The notes under the pieces were generated by a model that was not told the origin of the DNA, did no database searches, and saw only the letters and a list, made by a program, of their open reading frames with translations. A DNA stretch of 64,000 nucleotides, taken from NCBI RefSeq assembly GCF_000219625.1, contig NC_018218.1, positions 4,960,001-5,024,000 of the forward strand, in the 5' to 3' direction. Shown here in pieces: positions 47,539 to 57,343 of this stretch (the first letter of the stretch is position 1; every line of letters starts with the position of its first letter). The translations under genes and the position numbers were made by a program. This stretch comes from Zymoseptoria tritici IPO323 (Eukaryota; Ascomycota; Dothideomycetes; Mycosphaerellales; Mycosphaerellaceae).

Positions 47539-48738
47539 AGGCCTGTCTGCATTGGACGGTGATGACGATCGCGGTGCGCCTGGACAGATGCCAAATCAGA
47601 GTTTCTCGCAGGTAGTGTTCGTCTTGCGAACTCCGCTCATCATCGCCTTTTTCACATCGTCTGCTTACAACATCGCACCGTTCCTACAGCAGTATACAAT
47701 GACCCATCCTGAACCGCTCGATCGCGACTGAAGTCCCACGAAGCTTTTGCACTCTGTTGCCAGAGCACGTCCACCCTGGATCGGAGCACTCTTGTTGTTG
47801 AAGGTTGGGCCTGGGAAGCAGCTTCTCGCTCATCGATGCCCGATCGTCGAGCCAACATGCGCCCTCGTCGGCTTTGATAAAGTCATCGCCAGAGAGGGTG
47901 CCAGATACAACATCGCTCGTCAACACCATCGCTCTGACTGCCAGCACCCTACTCGCAATAGGAGTACAAAAGGCCGAGGACAGCAAGGCGCTTAGTCCTA
48001 CGTTTGTCGCACCACTCAGCATTACTCTGTGTTCGAAGAACCCGCCGGCAGCCAGAACTTTGTTCGAAGGTGGAGCACGATGGCTTGTCGCAACGCTGGC
48101 AACGAACAAAGGGTGCGCGGGACTTTGAACATAAGAACGGCATATCTCCCCTAGATGAGGTTGCGAGGCAAGTCGTCTGACCTCCTCGCCTTGGTCATCA
48201 GCCGATTTGACTTTACCACTATGCGATGCCCTAAATTTGCGACTTTGAACCCGGGCAAGCAGACTATCCCGATTTGGCGGAATATGGCTCAACTTTGTAC
48301 ATGCCAGGCATCCCATCCGGTGGTCTACCGAAGGGCCTGGGAAGGGGAACGAACAAGCTCTGAGCTCGCCAGAGGAGATTTGTCCTGAACGGGGGCGATG
48401 AGCGGCCGTGCGGTGACACAAGATCAAGGTATGAGACACGATGGTCGAGGTATTTGTCAGTGCTCTGCATCGAATCGCTAGATGAACCACTTGGTGGGAC
48501 TCGTGGACAATCACGAATGTGAAGCCTTCCGCAGTATAGCCGGACCTTGAATAGGCAGGACCCTGGTAAGCGAAGAAATCAAGCCTACTCAGGAAGGAGG
48601 TCCAAGATTCAACGGAATGATGCTTCAAGCGAGGCTATCCCTCTCATCTTATATGGCCAGTACAGCTCCCACGGGTCGATGCTTGCGACTTTCAAAACAA
48701 CAGCGGCTTCATCGAACCGAGACTTGGCGTTCTCAACA
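47539..48738. other. Intergenic, with a long minus-strand open frame
   Basis: A frame of 314 codons (47684-48628 minus) is open, much longer than expected by chance, and starts with ATG. Its sequence (for example SGDDFIKADEGACWLDDRASM) has no domain I recognise and its composition is unremarkable. Plus-strand frames overlapping it are short. It may be an unrecognised gene or a relic read antisense. Confidence 0.4.
47684..48628 (-). CDS. Hypothetical protein (long open frame, unverified)
   Basis: Uninterrupted 314-codon frame on the minus strand between the monooxygenase and a secreted protein. Its stop is 146 bp from the convergent monooxygenase stop. No signal peptide, membrane segment or known motif is visible; 10 Cys are scattered over the length. 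Support is only frame length. It is kept because such a run is rare by chance at this base composition. It could equally be the open antisense of a dead gene. Confidence 0.3.
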   Translation of the reverse strand: MKHHSVESWTSFLSRLDFFAYQGPAYSRSGYTAEGFTFVIVHESHQVVHLAIRCRALTNTSTIVSHTLILCHRTAAHRPRSGQISSGELRACSFPFPGPSVDHRMGCLACTKLSHIPPNRDSLLARVQSRKFRASHSGKVKSADDQGEEVRRLASQPHLGEICRSYVQSPAHPLFVASVATSHRAPPSNKVLAAGGFFEHRVMLSGATNVGLSALLSSAFCTPIASRVLAVRAMVLTSDVVSGTLSGDDFIKADEGACWLDDRASMSEKLLPRPNLQQQECSDPGWTCSGNRVQKLRGTSVAIERFRMGHCILL

Positions 48739-49228
48739 ATGGCCTCTATTCGTCGCATCGTTGTTCTCCTCCCTTTGCTCGCAGCCACCACCTCAGCAGC
48801 AATCACTTGCCTGGTAGTCGGGCAAAGTGCCACCGCAACTTGGACCGATGCCGCCGGACGGACTTGTCGTTTCACCGGCATAGTAGGAAGCAATTACGGT
48901 TCCAACAGCGCTGGCGGAAGGTACTACTCTGCTCTGCAGTCATCATGGTATGTCCAAGTGTTGACAATCTCTCAGCTACTCATGCAACGGTCGCTGCGGA
49001 GCTGGCTGTACGGGAATAGCCATCGGCAATGCATACACCCAAGACTGCTTCAGCCATGACATCTGCAGCTACTTTGAGAATGCAAGCGGGGGCGCAAGCG
49101 ATCCGAACTGCGGCGCTGCGTACAAGGCCGCGATCGATGATACAATTTCTGGCACGAGCAGTGGCTGCGGAAGGACGAACCCGTCAAACGTAGTGGCGGC
49201 ACCGGCCGGTCGACCAGTATGTTCGTAG
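48739..49228 (+). CDS. Secreted phospholipase A2-like cysteine-rich protein
   Basis: Exons 48739-48920 and 48976-49228, a 55-bp intron (GTACTA...CTCTCAG with GTTGAC branch), 144 aa. Signal peptide MASIRRIVVLLPLLAATTSA, cleavage near residue 20. The mature part begins with a Cys-containing beta region. After the intron it carries YSCNGRCGAGCTG and then AYTQDCFSHDICSYFENASG, which contains the CxxHDxC arrangement of phospholipase A2 active sites (His-Asp dyad). It ends with more cysteines (DPNCGAAYKAAIDD, CGRTN). About ten cysteines suggest a disulfide-rich extracellular protein. I know similar secreted proteins from plant-associated and saprophytic ascomycetes, of unproven activity. An alternative donor at 48948 would make a 28-bp intron, which I reject as too short. 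Confidence 0.75.
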
Positions 49229-50054
49229 AGGCCATGCCTTTTCCTCGGGACTTAACGATGGTCATATATCTCAAATGATGAAACGGCCAGGCTTTGGGTC
49301 ACTCAAATGCGGTGGAGAATTGACGAGGTCCAGCTGAGGACCAAGGCTGTGGGTAGGAAGGAGGACTTCGACATAAGGATAGGTGGTACGACTGACCTGC
49401 TCGCTCCCTTCGCCTCTCCTCCTCCTCATTGTGGTTGTTCAGTCTGGTCAATTGATCGTGTCGTGGGCAGACTGGACTGGCTCGCCTCCCAACGCTCATG
49501 AGCGAGCACAATCCAGCAATACGAGTAGCGACAGCGACCGTCGGAGTGAAGTCGTTTCGACGGAGGCCCATATCAGGCGATCCCCCCCTCGACGCCAGGA
49601 AGCTCGTGAAGGGTAGACGGGCTGGAGCGTTCGAGACGCTGGCCAGTATAGTCCTCACTCGAGCATCTCCACGACGATGCCCCAGGTAATGCATATACCT
49701 GCGAAACTTGATGAGGTCGATGCGCAAATTCCAGAGTTGCTTGCTGTGGTTGTCCATGCATGAAAAGCGAACGGCTTCTTTCACAATGCAAGGGGGCAGG
49801 GCCATATCCGAGCTTAGTCATACTCTGCGCGCTAGAATTGACTCCACCTGGTCGAGCGAGCCTCGGCCTCTGACGGCTAAAGGTATCTCCCATATCGAAG
49901 CATCACTGCGGCGATGTCGTATCTACGAATCGCTCGAGCGTGTCTTGACAGACTGTCCATACATCTCACATCGGACTTGACCTGAACCCGTAGCATGCGA
50001 AGGCCTTGGACCAGCGACAATAGAACCTTTGTACTCTTTGGCACCACTCTCGAC
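49229..50054. other. Intergenic
   Basis: A 168-codon minus frame (49299-49805) is open but lacks any domain, leader or splice context. Nothing else is seen. The region ends in the promoter of the HAD-like gene. Confidence 0.4.
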
Positions 50055-50962
50055 ATGTCCAAACCGACCACCAACAAATACCCTCGAGTGCTACTGTTCG
50101 ACATTGGCGGTGTCTGCGTTGGTAGGATTTCCACGCCAACCAATTCCGAACGTTCTGACAGTTCGTAGTATCTCCATTTCAGGCGATCCTCGACTACGAG
50201 AAGAGCAAAGACATTCCTCAAGGCTACATCAACTACTGCATCTCAGCGACCAACCCGAACGGAGCGTGGCAGAAGCTCGAGCGCGGGGACATTCTCCTGG
50301 ACGATGGCTTCTTCAAAGAGTGGAAGTCTGATCTGAGCAATGAGAAGCGCTGGCGCGAATACTACGCGAAGCACCTCGCCAAAACTCGCAACCAATCAGC
50401 CTCCGCCGGCGCTGAGGAGGCAGCTTTCCAAGCTCCCGATGTACCCGATCTCGATGTCGAATGGCTATACTGGGAGATGATGCGAATCGCTCGCGAGCCC
50501 GATCAGTACATGTGGCCGGCGCTGCAGCGATTGCGAGCGGCAGCGGATAAGAGCAATGGACAATTGATATTGGGAGCATTGAGCAACACGAGCATCTTTC
50601 CACCGGGTCATGCTTTCAATGATGAAAGCACACCCGAGGGCAAGCAGAACAAGGAGTTGAAGAGTGTATTTGACATCTTCGTCAGCAGCGCTCATGTTGG
50701 CATGAGGAAGCCAGCGGAGGACATCTACAAATATGCCATCACACGATTACATGAGATGGTGAAGCTGAAGGGCTACGGCATGGGTGTCAGGCCGCAGGAT
50801 ATAACATTTTTGGACGATATAGGCGGCAATTTGCGGACGGCTAAGAAGTTGGGAATGGGCACGATCAAGGTGCAGCTGGGACGGGCAGACTTGGCTGTGA
50901 AGGAGCTGGAGAAGCTCACTGGACTCGATTTGGGGCTCAAGGAGAGCAAGTCGAAGCTGTGA
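50055..50962 (+). CDS. HAD-like hydrolase
   Basis: Exons 50055-50121 and 50169-50962; the 47-bp intron has a TTCTGAC branch just before its acceptor TTCGTAG. 286 aa. Motif I is LLFDIGGVCV, in which the nucleophile Asp is present but the usual second Asp is Gly. That form is seen in the epoxide-hydrolase N-domain and ACAD10-like branch of the haloacid dehalogenase superfamily. Motif II is LGALSNTSIF, the lysine of motif III lies in VGMRKPAEDIYKYA, and motif IV is ITFLDDIGGNLRTAKKLGM. The cap lies between motifs I and II (residues about 30-140) and is helical. A small-molecule phosphatase or dehalogenase role is possible; the substrate cannot be read from the sequence. The splice was fixed by the continuous reading GGVCVVSPFQAILDYEKSK. 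Confidence 0.88.
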
Positions 50963-51527
50963 GTGATGGAAGTCCATTCGAGTCATTCTGGAGCACGGTA
51001 GACGATCCGCTCAGCATCTTCTGTCAGCGAGCTCACTTCATTGCTTCTTGCCTCTTCCATAAGTCCCCGCGGCTGGAGAACGGCGAATCTGCAGAATATG
51101 CCATTACTTCACCGGTACAATGGAGGGTCATAGTCAGGTACGAGGTGTTCCAGCGATCGCCATCAGCCTTTGAGCATCAGCAAACTTTGCGAAGAGCAAA
51201 GAACCAACCTACCTCTGCGCTTGCGAAGGACAGACATGAAGTTCCAGCCTTTGCTGCCTTTCGTCTCGGACACATTGGTCTATCTCAAGGTATGTTTGTC
51301 ATGTTGACGGACTGTGTAATCGGACAGACAAATTGTGTCAGCTCAGACAGCATGACATCACGGCAAGCCTACGCGGCTTCTGCAGTGCAACCTCACAAAT
51401 AACAATGCATTGCAGCGTCTGTCAGCATTCTGCTTCGACAGTCGCAATGCTGCCATCAGTTTGAAGAAGTGGGCGCTGCTGGCCTTTCTTTCGACCAACA
51501 CTTTCAACTTCAAGCCATCACGAAATC
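50963..51527. other. Intergenic, amidase promoter
   Basis: One plus-strand open frame of 147 codons (50959-51402) overlaps the HAD stop but has no domain and no splice continuity. It is probably untranslated sequence. The last 100 bases precede the amidase ATG. Confidence 0.45.
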
Positions 51528-53213
51528 ATGTTCAAGACTGTCGAGAAAAAGGCGATCCCGCAAGGCGACAAACAATTCGAAGCAAAGAGACAAGCAATCC
51601 TCAAAGACGTGGCAGTTAAGGTGCCTGTAGAGCTCATTCTACCATCAGAGCTGATCGTCAACCCACCACTCGATGTCACTGGCATACCTCGAGATTGCGG
51701 ACTGCTGACCTCTGAGGAAATCGATATCACCGAGAACTATGGCCTCGTCGACCTCGTGCAAGCCATTGCATCCAAGCGGCTCACATCCGTCGCAGTGGTG
51801 TCAGCATTCTGCAAGCGAGCCATCATCGCCCACCAGCTGACGTTCTGTCTGACCGACTTCTACATGCAAGAAGCTTTGCAGCGGGCGAGGGAACTAGACG
51901 ACCATCTCGAACGAACAGGCCAGACCATCGGACCTCTACATGGAATCCCGATCAGCATCAAAGAAACAATCAAAGTTGAACGCCAAATTTGGTCCTTGGG
52001 ATTCATGGCCACTCGAACCATCGCGAAGGAAGATGCCCCACTCGTTTCGATACTCCGCAACATGGGAGCTGTGTTCTACGTTAAGACACATCAACCTGCT
52101 GCAGTGTTCTCGCCTGAAGGTACTTCTTTCCTTGGACGAACACTGAACCCCTACAACATCAACCTGTCATCTGGAGGGTCGTCCAGCGGCGAAGCTGCTT
52201 TGCTGGCTATGCGAGGATCACCATTTGGTTTCGGCACAGATATCGGAGGGAGCATCCGAATCCCGGCTTCATTCTGTGGTCTTTACGGTCTCAAAGGGTC
52301 GAGCGGCTTTCTGCCCATGAGTCCGGCCGGACCGAGTCCTGCGAATCTGAGCATACACAATATCGTCGGTGCCCTTAGTTATTCACTCCGGGACTTGGAT
52401 TACATGCTCTATCACGTTCTGGCCCAGAAGCCACATCTCTTGGACCCGGCATGTCTGCCTATTCCATATACTGGACTAGGAACAACAAAGCACAAGTCTG
52501 GCTTGAAGGTTGGCATTTTGAAGAGCTACGGTCTCATCCGACCACAGCCACCTTCCCTGCAAGCAATGGAATGGGCAGAGGCACAGGCCCGAAGTCGTGG
52601 CTTTCTAGTCACCGACTTCAAGTTCTACCAGCCAGCGAGAGCCCACAAGCTCTTCCACGAGCTTTTCATGCATGACGGCATGAAGCTCGCTAATGCTGCG
52701 TTCGAGGCTGGCAACGAACCTCACTATCCTGTGTTTGATGATCTGATCTCACATGCCCTCGATCTGGTCGACGAATCTGCTTTAGACACGGAAGAAACAG
52801 CAATCGCCATCGCCACGAAACGGTATCGGAGAGATGTCTACCGTGAGGAGTTCCTCGCGGATTGGATGGCTCAGGGGAATCCTGACATCGTCATCTGCCC
52901 CATGAGTGCCGCTAGCCCACACGATACTGGTAACCTGCACAATGCGAGTCATACCCACTTCTGGAATGTGTTGGACTATCCCGCTATGGTTGTGCCGACT
53001 CACATACGAGCTGGGCCAAGGACAGACTATCCTCAAGACCAGGATGAAGATCTGCAGCCCCTTAGTGGGGACGATGAGGCGGCGACAGACTTGTGGCGGA
53101 TGCATGACTACAGCGGAGCACCGATCTCTTTGCAAGTCGTGGCGAAGAGGCATATGGAGAATGAGCTTCTTGCTGCGGTGGGTATGATCCAGCAGGCTTT
53201 ACAGCTGCCCTGA
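51528..53213 (+). CDS. Amidase, AmdS/acetamidase type
   Basis: Hydrolyses an amide to acid and ammonia; the family includes Aspergillus acetamidase, usually cytosolic and used for nitrogen or carbon supply. Single exon, 561 aa, the normal length. The amidase signature is complete: catalytic Lys in GIPISIKETI (about residue 146), then SSGGSSSGEAALLAMRGS with the cis-Ser, and FGTDIGGSIRIPASFCGLYG with the nucleophile Ser. The N-terminal 100 residues carry the usual IPRDCGLLTSEEIDITENY, and C-terminal FWNVLDYPAMVVP and YSGAPISLQVVAKR are typical. The family is often annotated broadly and the substrate is unknown. GATA factors regulate amdS in Aspergillus, but I did not confirm a binding site here. 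Confidence 0.93.
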   Translation: MFKTVEKKAIPQGDKQFEAKRQAILKDVAVKVPVELILPSELIVNPPLDVTGIPRDCGLLTSEEIDITENYGLVDLVQAIASKRLTSVAVVSAFCKRAIIAHQLTFCLTDFYMQEALQRARELDDHLERTGQTIGPLHGIPISIKETIKVERQIWSLGFMATRTIAKEDAPLVSILRNMGAVFYVKTHQPAAVFSPEGTSFLGRTLNPYNINLSSGGSSSGEAALLAMRGSPFGFGTDIGGSIRIPASFCGLYGLKGSSGFLPMSPAGPSPANLSIHNIVGALSYSLRDLDYMLYHVLAQKPHLLDPACLPIPYTGLGTTKHKSGLKVGILKSYGLIRPQPPSLQAMEWAEAQARSRGFLVTDFKFYQPARAHKLFHELFMHDGMKLANAAFEAGNEPHYPVFDDLISHALDLVDESALDTEETAIAIATKRYRRDVYREEFLADWMAQGNPDIVICPMSAASPHDTGNLHNASHTHFWNVLDYPAMVVPTHIRAGPRTDYPQDQDEDLQPLSGDDEAATDLWRMHDYSGAPISLQVVAKRHMENELLAAVGMIQQALQLP

Positions 53214-53701
53214 GCGTACTCAGCCATGTCGAGGCTCCCTTGTCTGCGCACGAAGTCAGGATGCTCATCGGTACGGCCACTCGCACCTTTCTTGCACTTG
53301 CAGACGCGAGATCATGTTGACATACGACCCTAGCACTGCCGGCCCAACGGCCACAGCGCGAGGCAGTCCCACGTCATCTACAGGATACAGCTTCCGACGA
53401 CAAAGGAGTCGCTGCATTGTTCAACGACTACCTTTGTAGCCAGACATGGCCCATTGAGTCAAGGAGGCACAGCACAAAGACCTCTTTTGTTCCACATGGT
53501 CACAATGGCACTGCAAGATAACAATGCAGCCTTTGGTTGGAAGCTCAACTCGAACGGCAGCCATTCCTGCAACTTATGAGTATACCTCAGCGATGATCCT
53601 CGACGCTCAAAATCATTCCCTTTCCTCCTTCAAGACAACAAACCACAAGCCAGCTCAATCCCTCTTCGATATCTTTTTGCAATTTCCTCAAAAGACGATC
53701 T
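53214..53701. other. Intergenic, promoter of the first zincin-like gene
   Basis: No gene is supported. A plus frame starting at 53524 overlaps the next gene's start in another phase and looks like leader sequence. Confidence 0.45.
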
Positions 53702-55093
53702 GTGAAGATGTGCTCCGGATCATGCGAGTCTCTCGGCCAAGCGCCGCAGTCAAGCATACATCAAGCTGCAACGGCGACTGAAAACCCCACGCCAGGCACT
53801 ATCGATGACGATACTCAGACTCCTGCTGGATCAGGAGTCAATAGTTGCACCGGGGTACCCTCTGATCTCGAACCCAGCGTCAGTGGACTTCTGGAAGAGC
53901 TCGAACGTCTCTCAACGCTCTGTGAAGGGGGGCTACATTCAGTCCTTGAGCCGATTCTCCGTCGTTCCTGCGAGGCACAGGACTCACTATTTGTGCAAGA
54001 CTGGTATACACCCAGTCTCTCAATCCAAGATAGACTAAAGGTACAGCCCGCTTTCTGGCTTGCAGGACAGATCATTGGAAGCGAGCAATCTTTACAATTC
54101 TTCGACGCTTTCCTTTTCGGCCCTAGAATCCAGATCTGGGAACAAGACGGTAGGATGCGTCAGGCATTTCATCGCCGAAACATCGACGGCAGACCATTGA
54201 CCACTCAGCAGCGCGATCGCGTGATCGATCGCATTCAAGATACGCTTTACCACAGTAGCATTGAATTCACCAAAGATTCCATGTCGGCTTCAGCTGCGAC
54301 CGCATCTCCGGATGGACTTATCGAGCTACAGTCGCAAGTTCTTCAAGACTTTTCTCGCTTACACTCGTCCTGGATTTCGAGTGACGAGATTTTGACGCAG
54401 TGGGTCTTGCTCGCATATTCTCTCGTTCACGAGCTCGCACACCGCATGGACCAGCATCATTACTCCCACGAACATATTCAAGAAAGCTTTACGATTTTCG
54501 GCACCGAGAGGCGGGACTTCTTCGGTCAGGAAATGTCGTTCGAACGGAACCAATTCGCAGAAATGGGCTACGCACTCGAGAAGTTTCTCGTCGGCGGCCA
54601 ACTTTACCAAGGTCATTGCGAACTTTTGCTGCGCAAGTTGCCCAATCCAGGCTGGCTAAGACATGCTCCGAACGACGTTAACCACATTCCATACCCGTAT
54701 GTGCCGGCACAGAGCACTGAGAATGTCGCTGTCGTCGACATATCATGGGTCCGAAAGCACTTTGATGCGCATTTTTGGGCCACAACGATGCCGCAAAGCA
54801 AAGGGCAAGCGCTGAGGGTGCCCCTTAAGAACATCAAACCCAAATGGTATGCGGATTGCATGGCAGGACCTTTGGGAAGCAGCGTAGACAGTGACGCGAC
54901 TAGCAGCGCAACCAGCAGCGCAGGCAGTAGCAGCGGCAGCACGGTGGACAGCGGCACAGAAGACTCCAGCACAGATTGCAGCACAGACCGTAGCTCAGAC
55001 AGCAGCGTCAGCACCTCGAGACGCAGTTCGATCGATAGTCTTTGCCTTTGTTCTGGAAATAAGGAGACAGACATTTCGACCAATGCGTGGTAG
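53702..55093 (+). CDS. Zincin-like HExxH protein, paralogue 1 of 3
   Basis: Single exon, 463 aa from 53702 (ATG also at 53708). Residues 1-55 are variable and polar. The conserved core runs about 60-370: ILRRSCEAQDS-x3-QDWYTP, GSEQSLQFFDAFLFGPRI, a helix VLLAYSLVHELAHRMDQHH with H243-E244-x2-H247, and 40 residues later FAEMGYALEKFLVGG with E287, a plausible third zinc ligand. Then comes LPNPGWLRHAPNDVNHIPYPYVP and a region with HFDAHFWATTMPQSKGQALRV. The last 80 residues are Ser/Thr/Asp-rich and the protein ends in NAW. No signal peptide is seen. HExxH with a distant Glu is the gluzincin metal site. The family appears in fungal genomes as hypothetical proteins; activity is inference. Confidence 0.85.
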   Translation: MKMCSGSCESLGQAPQSSIHQAATATENPTPGTIDDDTQTPAGSGVNSCTGVPSDLEPSVSGLLEELERLSTLCEGGLHSVLEPILRRSCEAQDSLFVQDWYTPSLSIQDRLKVQPAFWLAGQIIGSEQSLQFFDAFLFGPRIQIWEQDGRMRQAFHRRNIDGRPLTTQQRDRVIDRIQDTLYHSSIEFTKDSMSASAATASPDGLIELQSQVLQDFSRLHSSWISSDEILTQWVLLAYSLVHELAHRMDQHHYSHEHIQESFTIFGTERRDFFGQEMSFERNQFAEMGYALEKFLVGGQLYQGHCELLLRKLPNPGWLRHAPNDVNHIPYPYVPAQSTENVAVVDISWVRKHFDAHFWATTMPQSKGQALRVPLKNIKPKWYADCMAGPLGSSVDSDATSSATSSAGSSSGSTVDSGTEDSSTDCSTDRSSDSSVSTSRRSSIDSLCLCSGNKETDISTNAW

Positions 55094-55714
55094 TGCCACG
55101 GCAACTGGTGACCATATACACCGACGACGCCTGAATCGAGTGCATAACAAAACGACCAGTCTATGAAAGAAATAGGAGGAATTGAGCTTTGACTTTGAAA
55201 CCATGTGCCGACGTACAGTATAACTTGCGCGAGTGAATGATAGGAGTACCCTTCCTCGGCTTTGCATCACCTGAATCTGTCATGGTACAATGGCAATAGT
55301 GACTGCTTTCGATGTGTTCAATATGAAAGAGTTGCGCACGAGGCTGCAAAATATACGAAGACAGCCGAGCCGCAAAGCATCGCTTGTCTGAAAACACTAT
55401 ACAGGTCGCCCTGGCCTTGCAGATGGGTCGAGGCCAGTCATCAGTATACACAAAGACTACGATGGCATCATGGAACAACAATGCCTTGATCCCCAGGGAG
55501 CTACATGATTTCAAGCAGCTCGATTCACCCACTTGGGGGAGTCGAAACCTGAGGCGGCATATGCTTAGACCATGACATTCACGTAGCTCCTGCGCACCAG
55601 TCACTTTCCGGTCTAGTGGAGCTAGCATATGCCTTCTACTTCTCTCTCAGACACGAGGCTTCCACCTTTCGGTCCTTTCCTTCTCAGACATCTGCGCCTC
55701 GGACTCGCTGCAAT
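55094..55714. other. Intergenic between zincin-like paralogues 1 and 2
   Basis: No gene. The 100 bases before 55715 are pyrimidine-rich (CTTCTACTTCTCTCTCAG) and look like a 5' leader. The frame is open back to an ATG at 55616, but that part has no similarity to paralogue 1. Confidence 0.45.
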
Positions 55715-57343
55715 ATGGCAGACTTTCAAGCAGCCAGCGCCCCCGAGCCTTCGACGCAAGTCGATACTGATGCTGCAGCAAGCACACCTCAGTACAACAG
55801 TACTGCGCTTGCAGACGGAATGTCAACCACGGAGTCTTTGGAGATCACCGCCTTCAGCACCAGCACGAGTTCCAGCACCTGTATCGATGAGGAGGTCAGC
55901 GCAACGACTATCGTAGGCGTTGAATCGAAGCTGGTCGACGCCATAGGGGGTCTTGAGGTCGAGGAGGTTCGGATGAGCGCCGCCGAAGATTCACAAACTG
56001 CAACTGTCGGCACTGTACTCGATGCGCTTCAAACGACAACGGTCATCGATGACGAAGATGGTGCTCTTTCTACTACCCCCAGCGCCGACAAGGATATCGA
56101 TTCCACCGCCAGCGAAGCAAATGTTGACGGCGAGCTTGCCAGTGCGAAGATCGAAACCGAGCCCGCTTCAGCACAAGTCTACGAAGTCATGGACCTTCTC
56201 AAGGAGCTGAAGCGGGTTTCCGGACTGACCGAACAAGGCATGATACCAGAGATTGAGGAAATCCTTCGCCGATCCTGCGAGGAGCAGGATTCACCTATCG
56301 TACAAGACTGGTACACGCCGCTGCTAAGCGTTGAAGATAGGCTGAGGATCCAGCCTGCTATCTGGCTTACCGGTCAGATCCTCGGGAGTGAGCGGAGTCT
56401 ACAGTTCTTCGATGCACTCCTATTTGGTCCTAGGATCTACACATGGGGAGAGGACGACCAGGTTCGCAAGACCTTCCATCGAACCAATATGAGAAATGTC
56501 CCACTCACGTCTGTCCAACGGAATCGGGTCCTTGACGTTGTGCGCAAAACAGTGTATGTCAGTCGGGTGGAGTTCAATGAGCCAGATGCTTCTGCGCCTT
56601 ACAAGGCCAGCGCGTGGCCAAACGGTCTCATCGAGATCTCCAAGCGTCACCTCGACGAGTTACAGCCAATGGATTCTCTCGACACTCCAAAGTACGAATT
56701 GGTCAGACAGTGGGTTTGGCTGGCCTATATCTTGACTCATGAACTGGCGCATCGCGTTCATCAAGACAATCTTCGCGAGCAGCCTCTTCATACTGTCTAC
56801 GCTGTGATGTCTACTGGCGAAAGCTTTGGGACTTGTGACGAGCCGACGTTTGAGAGCGATGCATTCGCAGAGGTCGGCTTTGCCCTCGACAAGTTCTTGG
56901 TGGGTGGTGCTCTTTACAACGGAGTGGAGGAACCTCTCCTCCGCGAATTGCCCAATCCAGGCTGGCTGGAAGGCGTGAAGAAGGATGCAACTCATGTGCC
57001 TTATCCACAAACGCCCGTACAGTCCGACGAAATCGTGACCATGATTCCACTGAACTGGCTCATGATGCATTTCGATCCAAAGTTTTGGTCGGAAGAGATG
57101 CCACGGTCTAATGGACGTGCGCTGCAGGTAGTGCGAGAATGGGTCTATCCGTACTGGTACGCCGACGGCCAAGAAGATCCCCACGAGGGCAGCTCGGAAG
57201 GGTCTCAGAGGGATTCGATGGAGCAGTCCGGCCAGGAATCTCACGACGCAAGCGATTCTGAAGGGATTTCAAGTGACTCGGTTGACACCTGGGAATCTTA
57301 CGAAGGAAGCGAGGTCGCTGCCGTCTCGAACGAGGGCTGGTAA
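55715..57343 (+). CDS. Zincin-like HExxH protein, paralogue 2 of 3
   Basis: Single exon, 542 aa from the ATG at 55715; an upstream ATG at 55616 in the same frame would add 33 residues that look like leader. Residues 1-155 are acidic and Ser/Thr/Ala-rich. The core matches paralogue 1 almost block for block: ILRRSCEEQDS-x3-QDWYTP, GSERSLQFFDALLFGPRI, WLAYILTHELAHRVHQD with H342-E343-x2-H346, FAEVGFALDKFLVGG with E386 at the same 39-residue spacing, then LPNPGWLEG-x10-PYPQTP and HFDPKFWSEEMPRSNGRALQV. An acidic Ser-rich tail ends in EGW, echoing NAW in paralogue 1. The two genes are a tandem duplication in the same orientation, 621 bp apart. The changed N-terminal and tail lengths show that it is not recent. 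Confidence 0.85.
   Translation: MADFQAASAPEPSTQVDTDAAASTPQYNSTALADGMSTTESLEITAFSTSTSSSTCIDEEVSATTIVGVESKLVDAIGGLEVEEVRMSAAEDSQTATVGTVLDALQTTTVIDDEDGALSTTPSADKDIDSTASEANVDGELASAKIETEPASAQVYEVMDLLKELKRVSGLTEQGMIPEIEEILRRSCEEQDSPIVQDWYTPLLSVEDRLRIQPAIWLTGQILGSERSLQFFDALLFGPRIYTWGEDDQVRKTFHRTNMRNVPLTSVQRNRVLDVVRKTVYVSRVEFNEPDASAPYKASAWPNGLIEISKRHLDELQPMDSLDTPKYELVRQWVWLAYILTHELAHRVHQDNLREQPLHTVYAVMSTGESFGTCDEPTFESDAFAEVGFALDKFLVGGALYNGVEEPLLRELPNPGWLEGVKKDATHVPYPQTPVQSDEIVTMIPLNWLMMHFDPKFWSEEMPRSNGRALQVVREWVYPYWYADGQEDPHEGSSEGSQRDSMEQSGQESHDASDSEGISSDSVDTWESYEGSEVAAVSNEGW

Noticed and set aside
48948..48975. A 28-bp intron in the PLA2-like gene
   Set aside because: The frame works, but 28 bp is below the usual fungal minimum. 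The 55-bp alternative from 48921 uses the same acceptor and also keeps the frame.
55616..55714. Upstream start for zincin-like paralogue 2
   Set aside because: The 33 added residues come from a pyrimidine-rich leader, have no counterpart in paralogue 1 and precede a better-placed ATG at 55715.
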